64,000 nt of DNA from Eupeodes corollae (taxonomy: Eukaryota; Arthropoda; Insecta; Diptera; Syrphidae), in NCBI RefSeq assembly GCF_945859685.1, contig NC_079147.1, forward strand, positions 128,396,238-128,460,237, in the 5' to 3' direction. Position 1 is the first letter of the stretch, and every line of letters begins with the position of its first letter. The translations under genes were made by a program, and so were the position numbers. Below the pieces are notes generated by a model. The model did no database searches. It was not told the origin of the DNA and saw nothing but the letters and a program-made list of their open reading frames with translations. Positions 21,988-34,339 of the stretch are shown one piece after another.

Positions 21988-22849
21988 TACAAGTATACGC
22001 ACTGACAAAAAAGCAGAAAACGAAGAAATTACCAAATTTAACGATATTCTAAAAGAAATATTCAATAACAACAAAACAGATGTACGTAATAGGTGATTTT
22101 AATGCAAAACTTGAAAAAAGATTGACTGTCGAAGATATGGATCAAGAAATGAAAGAAAGAAGAGACTCATCAAGTGACTAGGAAAAATGAATTTGAAACT
22201 CGGGAATTCATTAATGAATTCAGAAAGATAGCAGGAAATGGACCTGGATCTCGCCGAACGGAACGACTAAAAACAAAAAAAAATATAATCCTCAAAAACA
22301 AAATTCTAACCATCCAAGACATAACTGTCCTTAATAATATATTTACATTTTGACAGCGATCACATACTAGTCAGAATGAAGATAAAAGTTGACCATAAGA
22401 CATTGCGAAGAAACCGACAAGTCTACGTTATCAATAAACTAGTTAAAGATTAAAAAAAAAACTTATAACGAAAATATAAAGACAAAGATTAATTAGCTTT
22501 TAGAACAGTCAATCACGAATAATGATCTTAAAAATAACTATGACCGTCTAGAAAATATTATAAAGAATACAGTAAAAATGTCAATCATGAACGCAGACTT
22601 CCAAAGAAAATATATCCGACAAAACTAAAGCTCTTATTTTTAGAAGAGAAACCTTAAGAACAAGACGACAACTACTTAACCAAGACAAAATAGAGTTAAG
22701 CCAACTCAGAAAACCTATAAAATATAAAACAACGAAACATATTCGTGAATTTTATGAAAAAATTATGAAGAATAAAAAGATAAAACATATTTGAATAATA
22801 AACAAGAATCGATTACAAGTATGAAGGACCAAAACACAGCTGTCACAAC

Positions 22850-23194
22850 TTACTTACTTAAGGTGGCGCTACAGTCCGGGGCGGACCTGGGCCTCAACGA
22901 ACATGCGTCTCCAGCCAGCTCAGTCCCTAGCTAGCTGTCTCCAGTTTCGCACACCAAGTTGGTTGAGGTCGTCTCCCACCTGGGTGCGCCACGTGAGTCG
23001 CGGTCTTCCTCTACTGCGTCGCCGCCGCCGCGCCGTCCCTCGGGATTGGATTCGAAGACCTTCCGGGCTGGAGCGTTGATGTCCATCCGCTCTACATGAC
23101 CTAGCCATCTAAGCCGTTGGACTTTAATTCTGCTAACTAGGTCAGTGTCGCTGTACAGCCCATACAGTTCGTCGTTATATCTTCTCCTCCATTT
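22850..23194 (-). mobile_element. LINE-E 5'-truncated 3' fragment
   Basis: 345-bp insertion with a 9-bp duplication TGTCACAAC (22841-22849 and 23195-23203) and an (ACTT)n-type tail. The reverse-strand frame reads RRRYNDELYGLYSDTDL, RLRWLGHVERMD and PARKVFESNPEGRR, the extreme C-terminus of the LINE-E ORF2 also seen at 54240-54550. 5' truncation is the normal outcome of target-primed reverse transcription. A small insertion after PEGRR shifts the frame. Confidence 0.9.
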
Positions 23195-23734
23195 TGTCAC
23201 AACACCGAAAAGAATTTAATGAAAACACAACTATATTTTATAAAAAACTGTTCACCTAGACTAAAAATGTCACAGAAGAAGATACAATAGACAACATAAA
23301 CGACCTGAAGAAAGGCAAATTATGTGAAAAACATTTATAAAAACATATTTAACGAAATAGTAGAAATAAAACAAATCCCTGAATAATGGAAAGAAACAAC
23401 ATTGCATTAATACAGAAAAAAGAAAGAAGGACGATATCAATAACTACAGACTCATAAGTAACATTTCGACAATTTAGAAGCTCTTCTCCAAAATGATTTG
23501 CAGGGGCATCAAAGAAGACTTCAATAATAATCAAGCAAGACAACAAGCTGGATTAGAGAATGAGTAAGTAAGTAAGTAAGTAACCAATTCATTTATTTAT
23601 ATTCTTATATATACAGATTTACAAGTTAATGAATTGATAAGCTATGGCTTAGCCGTCAGCCTGGTTAGCAAATTTTATAAATAAATTACATGTTTTGTTA
23701 ATTCACATTTTTCAATCTTAAATTGGTATAAAAA

Positions 23735-26582
23735 TCAAACATATTCCGTCATTAGTAAGAATCTATACTTAAATATGGCTTTTAAAAAGTTGCTTAAGGT
23801 CTTCCAATCACATTCGTTCAAAATTTGGAGTGTTTCTTGCATGGTTAATGTATTTTTACCAAAAAACACTAGCCTCTGTTGGTAAAATATTGGACATACA
23901 CTTATGAAGTGATAACAATCCTCCTTTGATTTTAAATTGCATAACGTACAAAATTGATTGAAGCTGCCGTTATAGGGTCTAGCATTTAAACTTATAAGTT
24001 CACATCTTGCTTTAAAAATGAAAGAAATGTCCTTGTAGCTAAGTCCATCATGGAAGTAGTTTCGTTGGTTTAGGTTATAGTTGAGCTGAGAGTATAGTAC
24101 TCTACTATCTGATTCGCGAGCTTTATTAATAAAGGATTCTCGTACTTTGTCTTCATTCTTCTGTATAATCCTGTAAAGTTGGTCCTTTAAGTTGTTTAAA
24201 TTGTTGAGATCTATATACAGTATCTCTCCACAAGTATTACCGATATCTTGCCATTTTTTCATCCACCAATCTTTATTCCTCAGTTCGTACAAAAGCATTT
24301 TTTTCGATAGTCTATTCTCCTGGTATGTACAAGTTTTAATAATATAATCAGCCTGTGCCTTGAGTGTGCTCATGAGAAGTTTCGGTATTCCGGTTTCTAA
24401 ATACATTGCATAAATCGGTGTATTTTGCGGTAAGTTGAAGAGTTTTCTCAAAAAATCCCTTTGAAATTTTTCTATCACTTCGTACTCATCTGCACCCCAG
24501 ACCTGAGAAACATAGCAAATATTTTATATTTGGCTGAAAGGATTATTCTGTCGTTTGAAAAAAACATTTTTCCATGATAAATTCAACAAGCTTTGAGTGG
24601 TGCTGGCTTTTTCCATAAGGTGTTTGTCGAAATTTAGAGTTGAATTTAGCTTAACACCTAAATATTTAATTTCTTTGGATATTTCTAAAAGATTTCCATT
24701 GATGTACCATCTATTTCCGCTAAGGTTTCATGAGAATCGTGAGAAGATCATTATTTTTGACTTGTCTGTATTAATAGATAAACCCCACCTATCACAGTAA
24801 TCTGCTAAGCGATTTATCATCAACTGTAGGTTTTCTGGTGATTCCGACAACAGGACAAGGTCATCAGCGTACAGTAGCACATTTATAGCACTGAGTGGAC
24901 AACCTTGTTTTACTCCGGTACATGTTTCGAACCATTCTGAAAATATCTTCCCATCCCAGACTGCTGCATTAGTTCCAGTATACATTGCTTTAATTACTTT
25001 CAAAAACCTCGAAGATAGACCCTATTGTGAGAGTTTATAGAAGAGCGCGCTTCTGTTTACAAGGTCAGAAGCCGCTTTGAAGTCCACAAAGAAAGAATAT
25101 ACTTTTTTGTTCCTTGCTTGAAAAGCTTTTACGATTGATGAAAGAGTGAAGATCTGGTCTATTGTTGAAAAGTTTTTTCTAAATCCGGCTTGGAGATCCG
25201 ACAGAATGTTTTTTCTTTCGACCCATTTTTCAAGTCTCTCTACTAGAATACCGCAGAATATTTTTGTTAACACATTCAAAAACGATATACCTCGGTAATT
25301 TTCAGCGATGTCTAAGGGACCCTTTTTGTGTATTGGATAAATTACCGTCTTCTTGAAAAAGGAGGGGATGTCAGCATTTGAAAGATTTTGTTGAAGAGTT
25401 CCCTTATTTTTTCAATGCATGTGTGAGGAGAATTTATATAGAACTCATACGGAATCCCATCTTCACCTGGTGCTTTTCCATTTTTCGCTTTTTCCAGTAC
25501 AGCTTTTATTTCTTCTATTGTTATCTCACCATCTAACGTTTCATCAAGAACATAAGGTTCCGCATAGCAGTTATATTGGCTACGGTTATTGCCTAGAAGT
25601 CCTTTAAAGTGTGCAGCCAAACTTTCTGTAGATAACCCTGTGCCAATTTTATGAGTAATTCCGTTAATTTCTCTAACTATCTTCCAGAATTCTTTCGAGT
25701 TTTTGGTTTGACCTAGTGAAAGTGCTTGCTGGTTTTCATATTCGATTTTCTTTTTGTGACATATATCTTTGTAAAGAGCATTTGCTTCATGGTACCAGTT
25801 TGTCAAACCACAATTTCGCGAATTTCGTGCAATTTTCAAAAGAGAAAAGGATTTTTGGCGCGCTTTCCAACATTCCTTATCGAACCATTTTTGTTTATAC
25901 TTTGGACAAGTGCTGTTTAAAATTTTATTTGAAGCATCTAATATAACCTATTAGTTGGTTTGATAGTTCTTCTGTAGATTCTATTAGCATACCGTTGTTT
26001 GTAATTAAACAATCTAGATTGTGTTGAAATAGAACAGCTTCTTCATTTTTCCATTTAAGTCGTGGTGGCAGATTTATATTTGTGAACTGGCAATTAGGAA
26101 CATTTCTAAATTCTACTACAATAGGCATATGATCTGAATATATTTTGTACTGTACTTCAAACTTTTTTATTCGATCAATCCATTCATTGTTTACGGCACA
26201 GTAGTCGATGACAGATTTCCCCTGTCCTCCTATGAAAGTGTAGTCTCCTTCATTGTCACCATCAGTACAACAATTTAAAATAATAGAATCATACATCTGT
26301 AGCATCTCAAGCATATCAGATCCATTTTTATTGCAAATATTGTCTCTTGATTTACGATTGGAATGAGAGATCGACGAATTTGTTATATCTTGAACTGAAG
26401 TAATTTGTGAGTCACTGACCCTTGCATTCCAATCACCAATTAGTAAAATGCTTTTATTTGATAAGAGTTGCATTGCGTTGCTTAAATTTTCAAAATCTTG
26501 TGTCCATCTGTTACAATTTATATAGCAGGGTAAAATGCACATATTAGAATAGTCAAGGAGTTTTACTATCGTGATTCCTTCA
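23735..26582 (-). pseudogene. LINE-B ORF2, endonuclease/reverse transcriptase
   Basis: Reverse strand in order: 26542-25925 (LLIGDWNARVSD, DYTFIGGQGKSVIDYC and YSDHMPIVVEF, the C-terminal half of an APE-type endonuclease); 25839-25342 (GKAPGEDGIPYEFY, start of RT); 25279-25022 (SDLQAGFRKNFSTIDQ and VDFKAA); 25003-24728 (CTGVKQGCPLS then VLLYADDLVLLSES, active site intact); 24478-23735 (post-RT domain with HFISVCP). Defects: the endonuclease N-terminus is missing, about 35 residues are deleted between GCPLS and the YADD block, and there are frameshifts. Confidence 0.8.
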
Positions 26583-26587
26583 AGTTC

Positions 26588-26622
26588 AAATAAATAAATA
26601 AATAAATAAATAAATAAATTTT
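26588..26622. repeat. (AAAT)n microsatellite at the ORF1/ORF2 junction of LINE-B
   Basis: Eight or so AAAT units where the start of ORF2 should be. It fuses to the end of ORF1, encoding an artificial FIYLFIYLFI tail, and the endonuclease N-terminus is absent on the other side, so it marks a deletion junction. Confidence 0.85.
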
Positions 26623-27350
26623 ATGATGTTATTGTTATTTAAATAAAATATTTTATCTCCGATTAATAAAGTGTTGTTTTTAATCAAGACAGCTTCTGTT
26701 GGTTTTTTTGTTTTGATCGCCTTGCGATAGCCAAGAAGTATCCTGCGTTTTAGTTGTGATTGTTTACTTAGATCGCGTTGGATGTATGCACCTGTGCCTT
26801 TCAACTTAGAGGCATTTCTTAACATTTGTGTTGCAATTTCGTTTGATCCTGTGTTGAGTTTTAGTTTGATCATGTTGTTGTTTTCGCTTAATTTTCTCGC
26901 CTGTGGCATTTGTGGTGATTGGTTGTCCAACAAGAGCTTGGAAATATCTTGAACTCGATCTTGGGGCTCACTACCATCCTTTGGGATCGTGAAAATGATG
27001 TTTTTGCCTTTAATTTCGCGACTTTGTAGCTCCAGTTCATCTTCAAGCAATCTACAGCGGTTTTCAAAGTGTTGAACCCTATCCGCCAACTCTAGATTCT
27101 GCTGCCGGAGATGACTCAACTCTTTGTTTATGTTGTTGATATCATCTTTTGTTGCCAAGTTGATAACGGCTAAAGTAAGCTCTTTGTGAAGTGATTCATC
27201 GATTATAAATTTAATTTGTTGGAAATCCGATTGCGAAATAGACATTGTTTTGTTATATTTAAAAACCTTCGATGTTCTGTTGTTTTTAGAGAGTGGGTGT
27301 ATATTTCCTTCGGGCGAAGTTTGGCCAACTTTTCTTTTGTTGCCAGTCAT
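26623..27350 (-). CDS. LINE-B ORF1, coiled-coil RNA-binding protein
   Basis: Uninterrupted reverse-strand ORF of about 254 codons from the ATG at 27350 (MTGNKRKVGQ). Residues about 70-115 form a charged heptad region (NINKELSHLRQQNLELADRV...), a probable coiled coil for trimer or multimer formation. The following segment GKNIIFTIPK and the basic C-terminal half (KRRILLGYRKAIKTKK) resemble the RRM plus C-terminal domain architecture of L1-type ORF1 proteins. Its role would be to bind element RNA. The last dozen codons come from the adjacent microsatellite and are not native. Confidence 0.65.
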
Positions 27351-28156
27351 GTGACAAAAAGTACGGCTTTTGAATTATTTTTTCGGCTTAAAAGCTAATT
27401 ACCTGGTTTTAATTTTTAACTTTTCCGGTGTCTTTAGGTAAATAATCACTAATCACAGAGCATGTACCACTTTTAGCATTTATTATAAAGTTTTAAATAT
27501 TTAAAATTGAAAATTAGCAAGAGCGATACGTAAAGTGAACTTATTCAAATTAGAGCAGAGTTGCCAACCTGATGAGAATGATTTTCAACAACAGACCACT
27601 CAGTTCAGTTCAGTTTTCTTTATTGAGACTTAAAATTCACAAATTATTTTTGATTACAATATTTTTTAATTATGCTGCCGACTTCATTAATATGTCTGGC
27701 TTATACAAGATGTTTAATAAAAGAATAGTTTAAACCTTTTTAAATTACAATATATGCATACATATTTCAAGAATGTATTTCATTAATATATTCGTGTGTT
27801 TGCACCCGACACACGTTCACTAGTGGCTCACAAGTGGCCAAACTTAAAACTAATGGCTAGAACTAAAACTAAATAACAAAAGATGCATTCCATATGCAAG
27901 GCTATGATTATAAAGAATTTTATTTTCTATCAGGTTTTTATTTTTGAGTTTGAAATAAATATAGTAAGAGCAGTTACTTAGTTCGAGATATAATTTAATA
28001 TATTAGAACAAGAAACTTTTGATTTATTCAAACAAATACAAATAATAGAAAATTAATTTAATTTTATTTAATTCATAGGCTATATGAACCAACTATAATT
28101 TTATGTATTATATGAAAGATATACAATATTCTTTTCTTTTTTATTAATATACAAAA

Positions 28157-31056
28157 TTAAAACAATTTTATCCTCGAAGAACGTTCAATGTGGCTTTCTC
28201 GTAAAAAGGTTAAATTTCGGGATCTATAATGCCAAAGATCGAATGGAGATTGATAATACTCGAAGTATGAGCTTTCATTGGTAATATTTTTGTCCCATAA
28301 TCCTTTTATAAGTGGATTTGGATGATTTATACAAGATTCTAATCTCATTTTTAATAATTTTGTCATATAAATCATCAAAGGTTTCACTTTTGTTAAATTA
28401 TACAATGTATAGTTAGTCTACGATATTTTCCACTACAAAATCGTAAGATTGTTCTTTCAAACTTTTCTAATTCTTTTGCTGCCGTTGGAGAAATAGAAAA
28501 CCAAGTACTAAAACCATACGAGATTATAGGTCTTATCAATGCTTTATACATTAGAATTTTAGTACTTTGGGATAGATGCTTTGAAGAAAGTAATTTTTTT
28601 AAAATAGCAGTAGCCATTTTCGCTTCGTTTAATACATTCCGCGCATATTTGTTAAATTTTAACATATTTTGATAGTGGATCCCTAAGTACTTTGTTTCTG
28701 TTTTTAATGGAACTATCTTATCGTCAATACGCAAGGATAACTCCTTGCTTTCTTTAACAGCCTTTCGGTGCCCTTTTCCATAGGAGTTCCTGAAACAGGT
28801 TAGTCTACATTTTTCAGTATTTATTTTTAATCCCCAAGATTTAAAATACGAGAGTAAACTAGGTAAAGCACTTTGTAATTTTTCTCGTGCATTGTTTGGC
28901 CTTATAGCAGCAGCAAAAAGTTTTGTGTCGTCTGCGTACAGAAGTGCTTCAGGCTCGGATTTAGAGTTGCAAAAAGGCATGTCATATAAAAATACATTAA
29001 GTAATTTTGGTCCAAGTAATGTTCCTTGAGCAACTCCTAAGAGTACTGGGAAAGGATCTGAAAACTCCGATCCAATGCCAATCAAGGCGGTTCTTAAATT
29101 AAGAAAACTGGTGATCAATCTAATGAGGTACTTAGGACAGTTCAATCTTATTAACTTAAAGATAAGACCTTTATGCCAAATAGAGTCAAATGCTGCCTCT
29201 AAATCAATATCCAGGACAATTGCGCATTTTTTTTGTCTCAGACTGTGAGTAATTTTATCATTAAGCACTAAAAGGCAATGCTCCGTTGATTGATTTTTCT
29301 TAAACCCAAATTGGGTGTTTGGTATAATATTTGAGTTATCCAGGAAACTATCAAGAGATTCTGCTATGACTTTTTCAAACAGTTTTCCTATGTTGGAAAG
29401 AAGAGATATTTGTCAAAAATCTTTTATATTTTTGGCGTTATTTTTTTTAGCTATAGGCATAATTTTGGAATGTTTCCATGCAGTTGGAAAGTATCCGTTG
29501 TTTATACAATGATTAAAGAGACAAGTTAGAGTGAGATCAAGGGAAATGGGACATTTCCTTAACACATAGTTTGAAATTTTGTCAAGACCAAATGACTTTT
29601 TGTTATTCAAATTCATTCTAAATGTATTGACTTTTTGATGTGTAGTGAAAGGTAAGGCAACTTGGTTACATGCTGTGTTTGATGGTGTGAATGTCGATAA
29701 CGGGTTTGCTAAATGAGTGTTACAAAATTCATCTACTTTTGAAAATACTTCATTATTTAAATTAACATTAAAAGACGGCGTTCGGTCTGCAAAACCATTA
29801 GCGTACATGGCCCTGAATGCACTAAGTTTAGCTTCAATATCAACCAGTTCCTGTCCATCGAAATTCAAAACATCCTTGACAATATCTGACCCAAAGACTT
29901 TTCTTCCTGTAATTTTATCAATTTCCTTGAAAGCATGGGGAGAAGGTCTAATTTTGTTCAGACGTGTTCTGAACTCTTGGTCAAGATCATGTTTTACTCT
30001 CTCTTTTATTATTTTACTAAGACACTGTATTTGCGAGTAAAGTTGTTGATACTCTGCGTCTATTTAAATGCTTATGAAAGATTCTCTTGAGTTTTCTTAA
30101 CCAAATGTTACGAATTTTCAAAAGATTTTCTGTAAGATCGGAAATATTTTTGTATTTAACGTCTCTTGTATTTCGAATAGTTGAGTTATTTTCAATACAA
30201 GAAACTATATTTTGATTTATATTGTCTAAAATTACATCAACTTCTGCATTTGTAATTTTTTTTTCTATGGGTGCTGTCACTCTTGAGTTCCTGTTGTGAA
30301 GTTGCATTCTAAACACATCCCAATCAGTTCTTTCGAAGCTGGTATACGATTGAGATGGTATCAATACCGGGTAAACATCAAAAATATTAAGATTTATTTC
30401 TATACCATAATGATTTGGCAAAGCCTATTATTAGTATTAATTTGGGTTTGCGAAAGCAAACTAGATGTAAGAAAATAGTCTAATATTGATGAGGACTGCG
30501 GATAGGTTGGGCTAAAGGGAGAAATTAAATCAAGGGGTAGATATGGCCCATTACTATACCATTTGTATATAATGTTGCCATTTGGATTGCTCACTGAGTC
30601 TCCCCAGGATTGATGGCGGCCATTCAAGTCACCACCTATAATTGTGGCATCGAAAGTCTTAATAATGTCATTTATCCTATCTAATTCCATAGAAAGCCCT
30701 TGTACTGCGTTTGTCGGTATATAAATACTTCCAATAAGGATACGTTTAGTGATACCAGAATTACTTTTACAAATTAATACACCTAAACAAGCTGAAAATA
30801 TGTCACTGTGGAAAGGAAACGAGTTAAACTTTAATTTTTCATCAATAACGATAGCAGTTCCTCTGCCATCGTCATTGCGTATGATGCTAAATCCTTCAAA
30901 TGAAGGTTTATGTCTAGAATTCAAAACAGTTTCACATAAAAAACAAATTTGGGGTTTGCGACTTTTTAGAAGGCTTACTAACGCTAATCTTCTTTCATTT
31001 GATATAATGGAATTTGCATTAATCGAGATTGTGTTAAGTTTCAGGGTGGAATCCAT
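28157..31056 (-). pseudogene. LINE-C ORF2, endonuclease/reverse transcriptase
   Basis: Begins MDSTLKLNTISINANSI at 31056. The APE-type endonuclease spans 31056-30400 with CFLCET, IGSIYIPT, IIGGDLNGRHQSWG and SILDYFLTS. RT pieces: 30421-30017; 29868-29413 (SFGLDKISNYVLRKCP and HSKIMPIAKK); 29268-28393 (IDLEAAFDSIWH, LLGVAQGTLLGP, ALLYADDTKLFA, TETKYLGIHY); C-terminus 28405-28157. Catalytic Asp pairs are present. Small frameshifts separate the pieces. Motif order and spacing fit the Jockey clade. It would copy LINE-C RNA at a nicked target. Confidence 0.85.
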
Positions 31057-31059
31057 TAT

Positions 31060-32437
31060 ATAACAATTGATGCCACAAATTCAAGATGTGCAAACATCTT
31101 GTCTTCTTTGTTCTTTAGTTTCTGGTACTTTGTCCAGAATTCTCTTATTTTGTAAAAAAGATCTTTAAAAGAGATATTAAATAAGTTCTTAGCTTCATCT
31201 AGAAATTCAGTAATATGGTTTGGTTGAGGATTTTTTTCTCTAAGAGGGGAATTTATCATTTCAGATAATGACGGCTATTTTTTTGGAATACTCTTTGGAT
31301 TTCTCGCCATGTCAGCGAAAGAGATATTTTTGTCTGTAAATGTTTGAATTAAGTTTATGACTTGATTTCTAGCTCTATTTGCTATAAACTTTGCATGCTC
31401 AACATTAATTTGTTGCTTCTCTTTGTACCTCATATACGCTTCACACTCAAGAGAGTTTGCTGAGTGGTCTTTTAGAGAATTTGCACATTTGAATGGGGGG
31501 ATTGGTTCGTTTTTCTTTTTGAGTTCTTTAAAAGATTAATACACACATCAGAATCATGAAACTCGCTGCACAGAACACATCGACTATTATAAGAGCAACA
31601 ATCGCCTGTGTGTCCAAATCTCTGGCAATGATAACAGCGAATTACTGATCTGTTAAACTTTTTCTCCCAATATACAATATACTAGAAGAGACCTAATTTT
31701 CATCAAATCTTTAAGAGACTCTCCAACTTCTAGTTGAACAACAAACATGTTTAATTTGAGACCTTGCTCTTTTGTTTTAGTAGTGGTAAATTGTGAAATT
31801 TTACTTAGTTTAACATTTGGCACGGCTTGGTTCAAAGCCTTTCGAATCGAGTCGGGATCTGTGTCGCCGTCAATACCTTTTAGCAAAATAGATGCCCGTT
31901 TAGTTTCTTTAGGTGAAAATGAGAAAGCCCCAATGCCGGTGCCTCCGAGTTTTTCAATTACTAACTTATGTACATTTACGATATCTACATATACTTTGGT
32001 TTTTCTGTAACCTTAATTTACGAATTTATATCTTAGATCACTAGCTTTACATTCGAGAACAGCAACATTAAGTAAATCGGTAATTGAAGCACAATTTGCA
32101 CCAAAAATAAAAATTGGAGGGCAAAAGTTTTTATTGCTTAGTAAAAGATTTGATGAGTGCTGGGAAGCCTCTGCTTCTGTTGATTGATTGTTGTTGTGGC
32201 TGGTGTTGGTTGAATCAGTGACGTTTGTTTTCGCGCCTTTTTTTAGTTGTTGATCAGGGAGAACTGCGGATGCCTGTTCCATACCCGATATTGTTTGTTT
32301 GATAATTTATTAGAAACTTCTAAATTGTCATCATTTAATTTTCTTTTTTTGCCATAACTTTTGGCAGCATGTTTTAAATTCGATAGCACTGTGGTCCAGT
32401 TGCTGTCCATGGGATCTTCATCCCTATCACTTAACAT
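31060..32437 (-). pseudogene. LINE-C ORF1, Gag-like zinc-knuckle protein
   Basis: Reverse-strand pieces: 32437-32243 (start near MLSDRDEDPM, basic region); 32282-32013 with CPPIFIFGANCASITDLL; about 32003-31653 with GIDGDTDPDSIRKAL, a Jockey-type Gag core; then zinc knuckles RCYHCQRFGHTGDCC and CVLCSEFHDSDVC near 31640-31540; tail 31259-31056. Frames change several times. The Gag core plus CCHC knuckles is typical of Jockey-clade ORF1, which binds element RNA. Confidence 0.8.
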
Positions 32438-32738
32438 TTCCGAGCTTACGCCGGCAGCGGTTTGATTTTGTTTATTAATAACTACTACTACTTCTTAGTT
32501 GCACAACGTGCTCCAGATGATCTGGAGCACAACGTTTGTTTTTGATTGTATTTATTTATACTTTTAATATTTTATATAAGAGTCACTATCTCTAAACCAA
32601 CAAATATTTTTTTGGGCGATTTGTGCCCCATGGAATTTTAAATATATTCATTGAAATATAATATACACTGCAAACTATATGACAGATCACACATGTGTTC
32701 AACGCGACGGTCAAAGTTGCACTCAACAACAGACCACT

Positions 32739-33290
32739 TTCAGACAATGAATCACCTAATAGAAAAATTTAATGAATTGAATTTTCCATTAATTGACTTT
32801 ACTAAAGCTTTTGATTCCCTTGAATACGAAATGATATGGTCCTCCCTGAAAAATCAAAACATAAACACAAATATAGTAGTTACGATCAAAAATAAACACA
32901 GCGCGAATAAAAACAGAGAATATAGGACGTAAGTTTAATATAACAAAAGGAGTTAGACAAGGAGATCCACTTTTACCATCTCTATTTAGTTTAGTTCTGG
33001 AAAACATTTTTCAAAAAAACTTATAGGAAAACTAAGCATGGAATAAGGATATGTGGACAAGTTCTTAACAAATTAAGATTTGCAAACGATATAGTTCTTA
33101 CTTCTACAAAAGCTACACACATTGAAGACATGCTGACGGAACTAACTACCTTGTGTAAAAATTATGGACTTCAAATAAAGAAATTAAAAACTATGACAAA
33201 CAACACAAAAGGCGATATAAGTCAAGGGGACGAAATAAAGATATTCGAAATAGAACCAGAATTATTGACGTCATAAATAGACAAGAAGGC
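32739..33290 (+). pseudogene. LINE-A reverse transcriptase, 3' portion
   Basis: The forward translation continues the LINE-A RT: STTDHFQTMNHLIEKF (starting in the duplicated target), IDFTKAFDSLEYEMIW (motif A with catalytic Asp), GVRQGDPLLPSLFSLVLENI (motif B), and RFANDIVLTS, where the active-site YADD has become FAND. KNYGLQIK follows. Stops and shifts occur between. The C-terminal part fades out near 33290. Confidence 0.75.
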
Positions 33291-33338
33291 CGAAATTTCG
33301 AACTTTAAAAAAATAATATTTGTATGTATGTATTAAGC

Positions 33339-33762
33339 GTTAAGTTGTCATAATATTGTTTGTATCTAAAATGTTTTAGGATACTGGTATTAATTATTAA
33401 ATTAACTTTAAAGGAATTAATTGCTTGAGGCAATAAAAGTTTGCCATAATATAATAACCTGACCCTAAAGTGCTAAATTTGCAAAATAAGACTGTATTTC
33501 AGAGTTCTATTACCCTCAGCTGTTAATTACAAAATCCGGGTATATAATGAAGTTAAGTTGTCATAATATTGTTTGTATCTAAAATGTTTTAGGATACGGG
33601 TATTAATTATTAAATTAACTTTAAAGGATTTAATTGCTTAAGGCAATAAAAGTTTGCCATAATAATAACCTGACCCTAAAGTGCTAAATTTGCAAAATAA
33701 GACTGTATTTCAGAGTTCTATTACCCTCAGCTGTTAATTACAAAATCCGGGTATATAATGAA
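33339..33762. repeat. Tandem duplication of a 213-bp unit
   Basis: Two head-to-tail copies starting GTTAAGTTGTCATAATATTG at 33339 and 33552, each ending ATCCGGGTATATAATGA, a few per cent different. No coding content. Origin unknown. Confidence 0.9.
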
Positions 33763-33862
33763 AGACCATTACCTTAGGGTAAAAAAGTAGGCTTTCTTGT
33801 ATCCTAGTCCTATTGGAAAGTTGCTCGGCTTAAAAAAGTGGATCTGCATAGTAAAGATATCC

Positions 33863-34171
33863 TCATCTGTTATATAATTGATTTTGGTGACAAATAAAAG
33901 GTAATTTAATTCTAGTTCCAATAATGCAGAGTTTCCTAACCAAAACTTTAATTAATTGTCAACGATTACTTAACTGTGCAAATGAAGAAATGCAGGCAGC
34001 CCTAGAGTGTGCCAACTTTTAACTAAGCAACTTTATGCTTTAAGACAGAAAAGGAATCAATTTGGTACACTGACCAAAAACTTAACATTTTAAACGCAGG
34101 CAACCCTGCATTGTCTGAACTCTAATTGAATAAACTTTTATTTGTCCCCAAAATCAATTATATACAGATGA
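33863..34171. mobile_element. MITE-like inverted-repeat element, 309 bp
   Basis: Arms of about 65 bp, best conserved at the outer 38 bp (TCATCTGTATATAATTGATT type sequence at 33863-33900 and inverted at 34135-34171). Non-coding. Target duplication not clear. Confidence 0.65.
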
Positions 34172-34339
34172 AGAATATAATATGTATGAACTCGGCAGAT
34201 CCGGTTCTTAAGGCCGTGCAACCATCCATTGCAACTTTAAATTATAATTTGTTACAAATTGTAAACTTCTGAATTTTGAAAAAGATATAATCTATAACTC
34301 CAAGTGTTTCCGTTCTTTTTAAATATTTGTTTAGATTTA

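Larger units (their letters stand above)
21641..23563 (+). pseudogene. LINE-A (RTE-like) endonuclease and RT, 5' portion
   Basis: Discontinuous forward coding remnants of an endonuclease-reverse transcriptase: IQVYA followed after the SINE by LTDKKAENEEITKF; VIGDFNAKLEK (AP-endonuclease motif); SPNGTT and SDHILVRMKIKV (C-terminal endonuclease motifs). After the LINE-E insertion come FNEIVEIKQIPE and NNQARQQAG (RT domain). Frameshifts and stops are frequent. The RT continues at 27574-27600 and 32723-33290 after removal of LINE-B and LINE-C. The family is a guess from motif style. Confidence 0.65.
23564..27573 (-). mobile_element. LINE-B, 4.0-kb non-LTR retrotransposon
   Basis: Flanked by GAGAATGA (23556-23563 and 27574-27581), an 8-bp duplication, and ending in a (TTAC)n tail on the reverse strand. 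It carries ORF1 and a defective ORF2 in the usual order. It is inserted in the RT of LINE-A, whose reading frame resumes on the far side (ARQQAG before, ENDFSTTDH after). Related fragments are at 14380-15110 and 39960-41830. Clade not assigned. Confidence 0.85.
27601..32722 (-). mobile_element. LINE-C, near full-length Jockey-like retrotransposon
   Basis: 5.1 kb flanked by an exact 16-bp duplication TCAACAACAGACCACT (27585-27600 and 32723-32738). The 3' end has AATAAA and ends in short CTGAA repeats rather than poly(A). ORF1 and ORF2 are in canonical order. Both are interrupted by a few frameshifts, so it looks young but inactive. It is inserted a few bases from LINE-B's target inside the RT of LINE-A. 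Confidence 0.9.
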
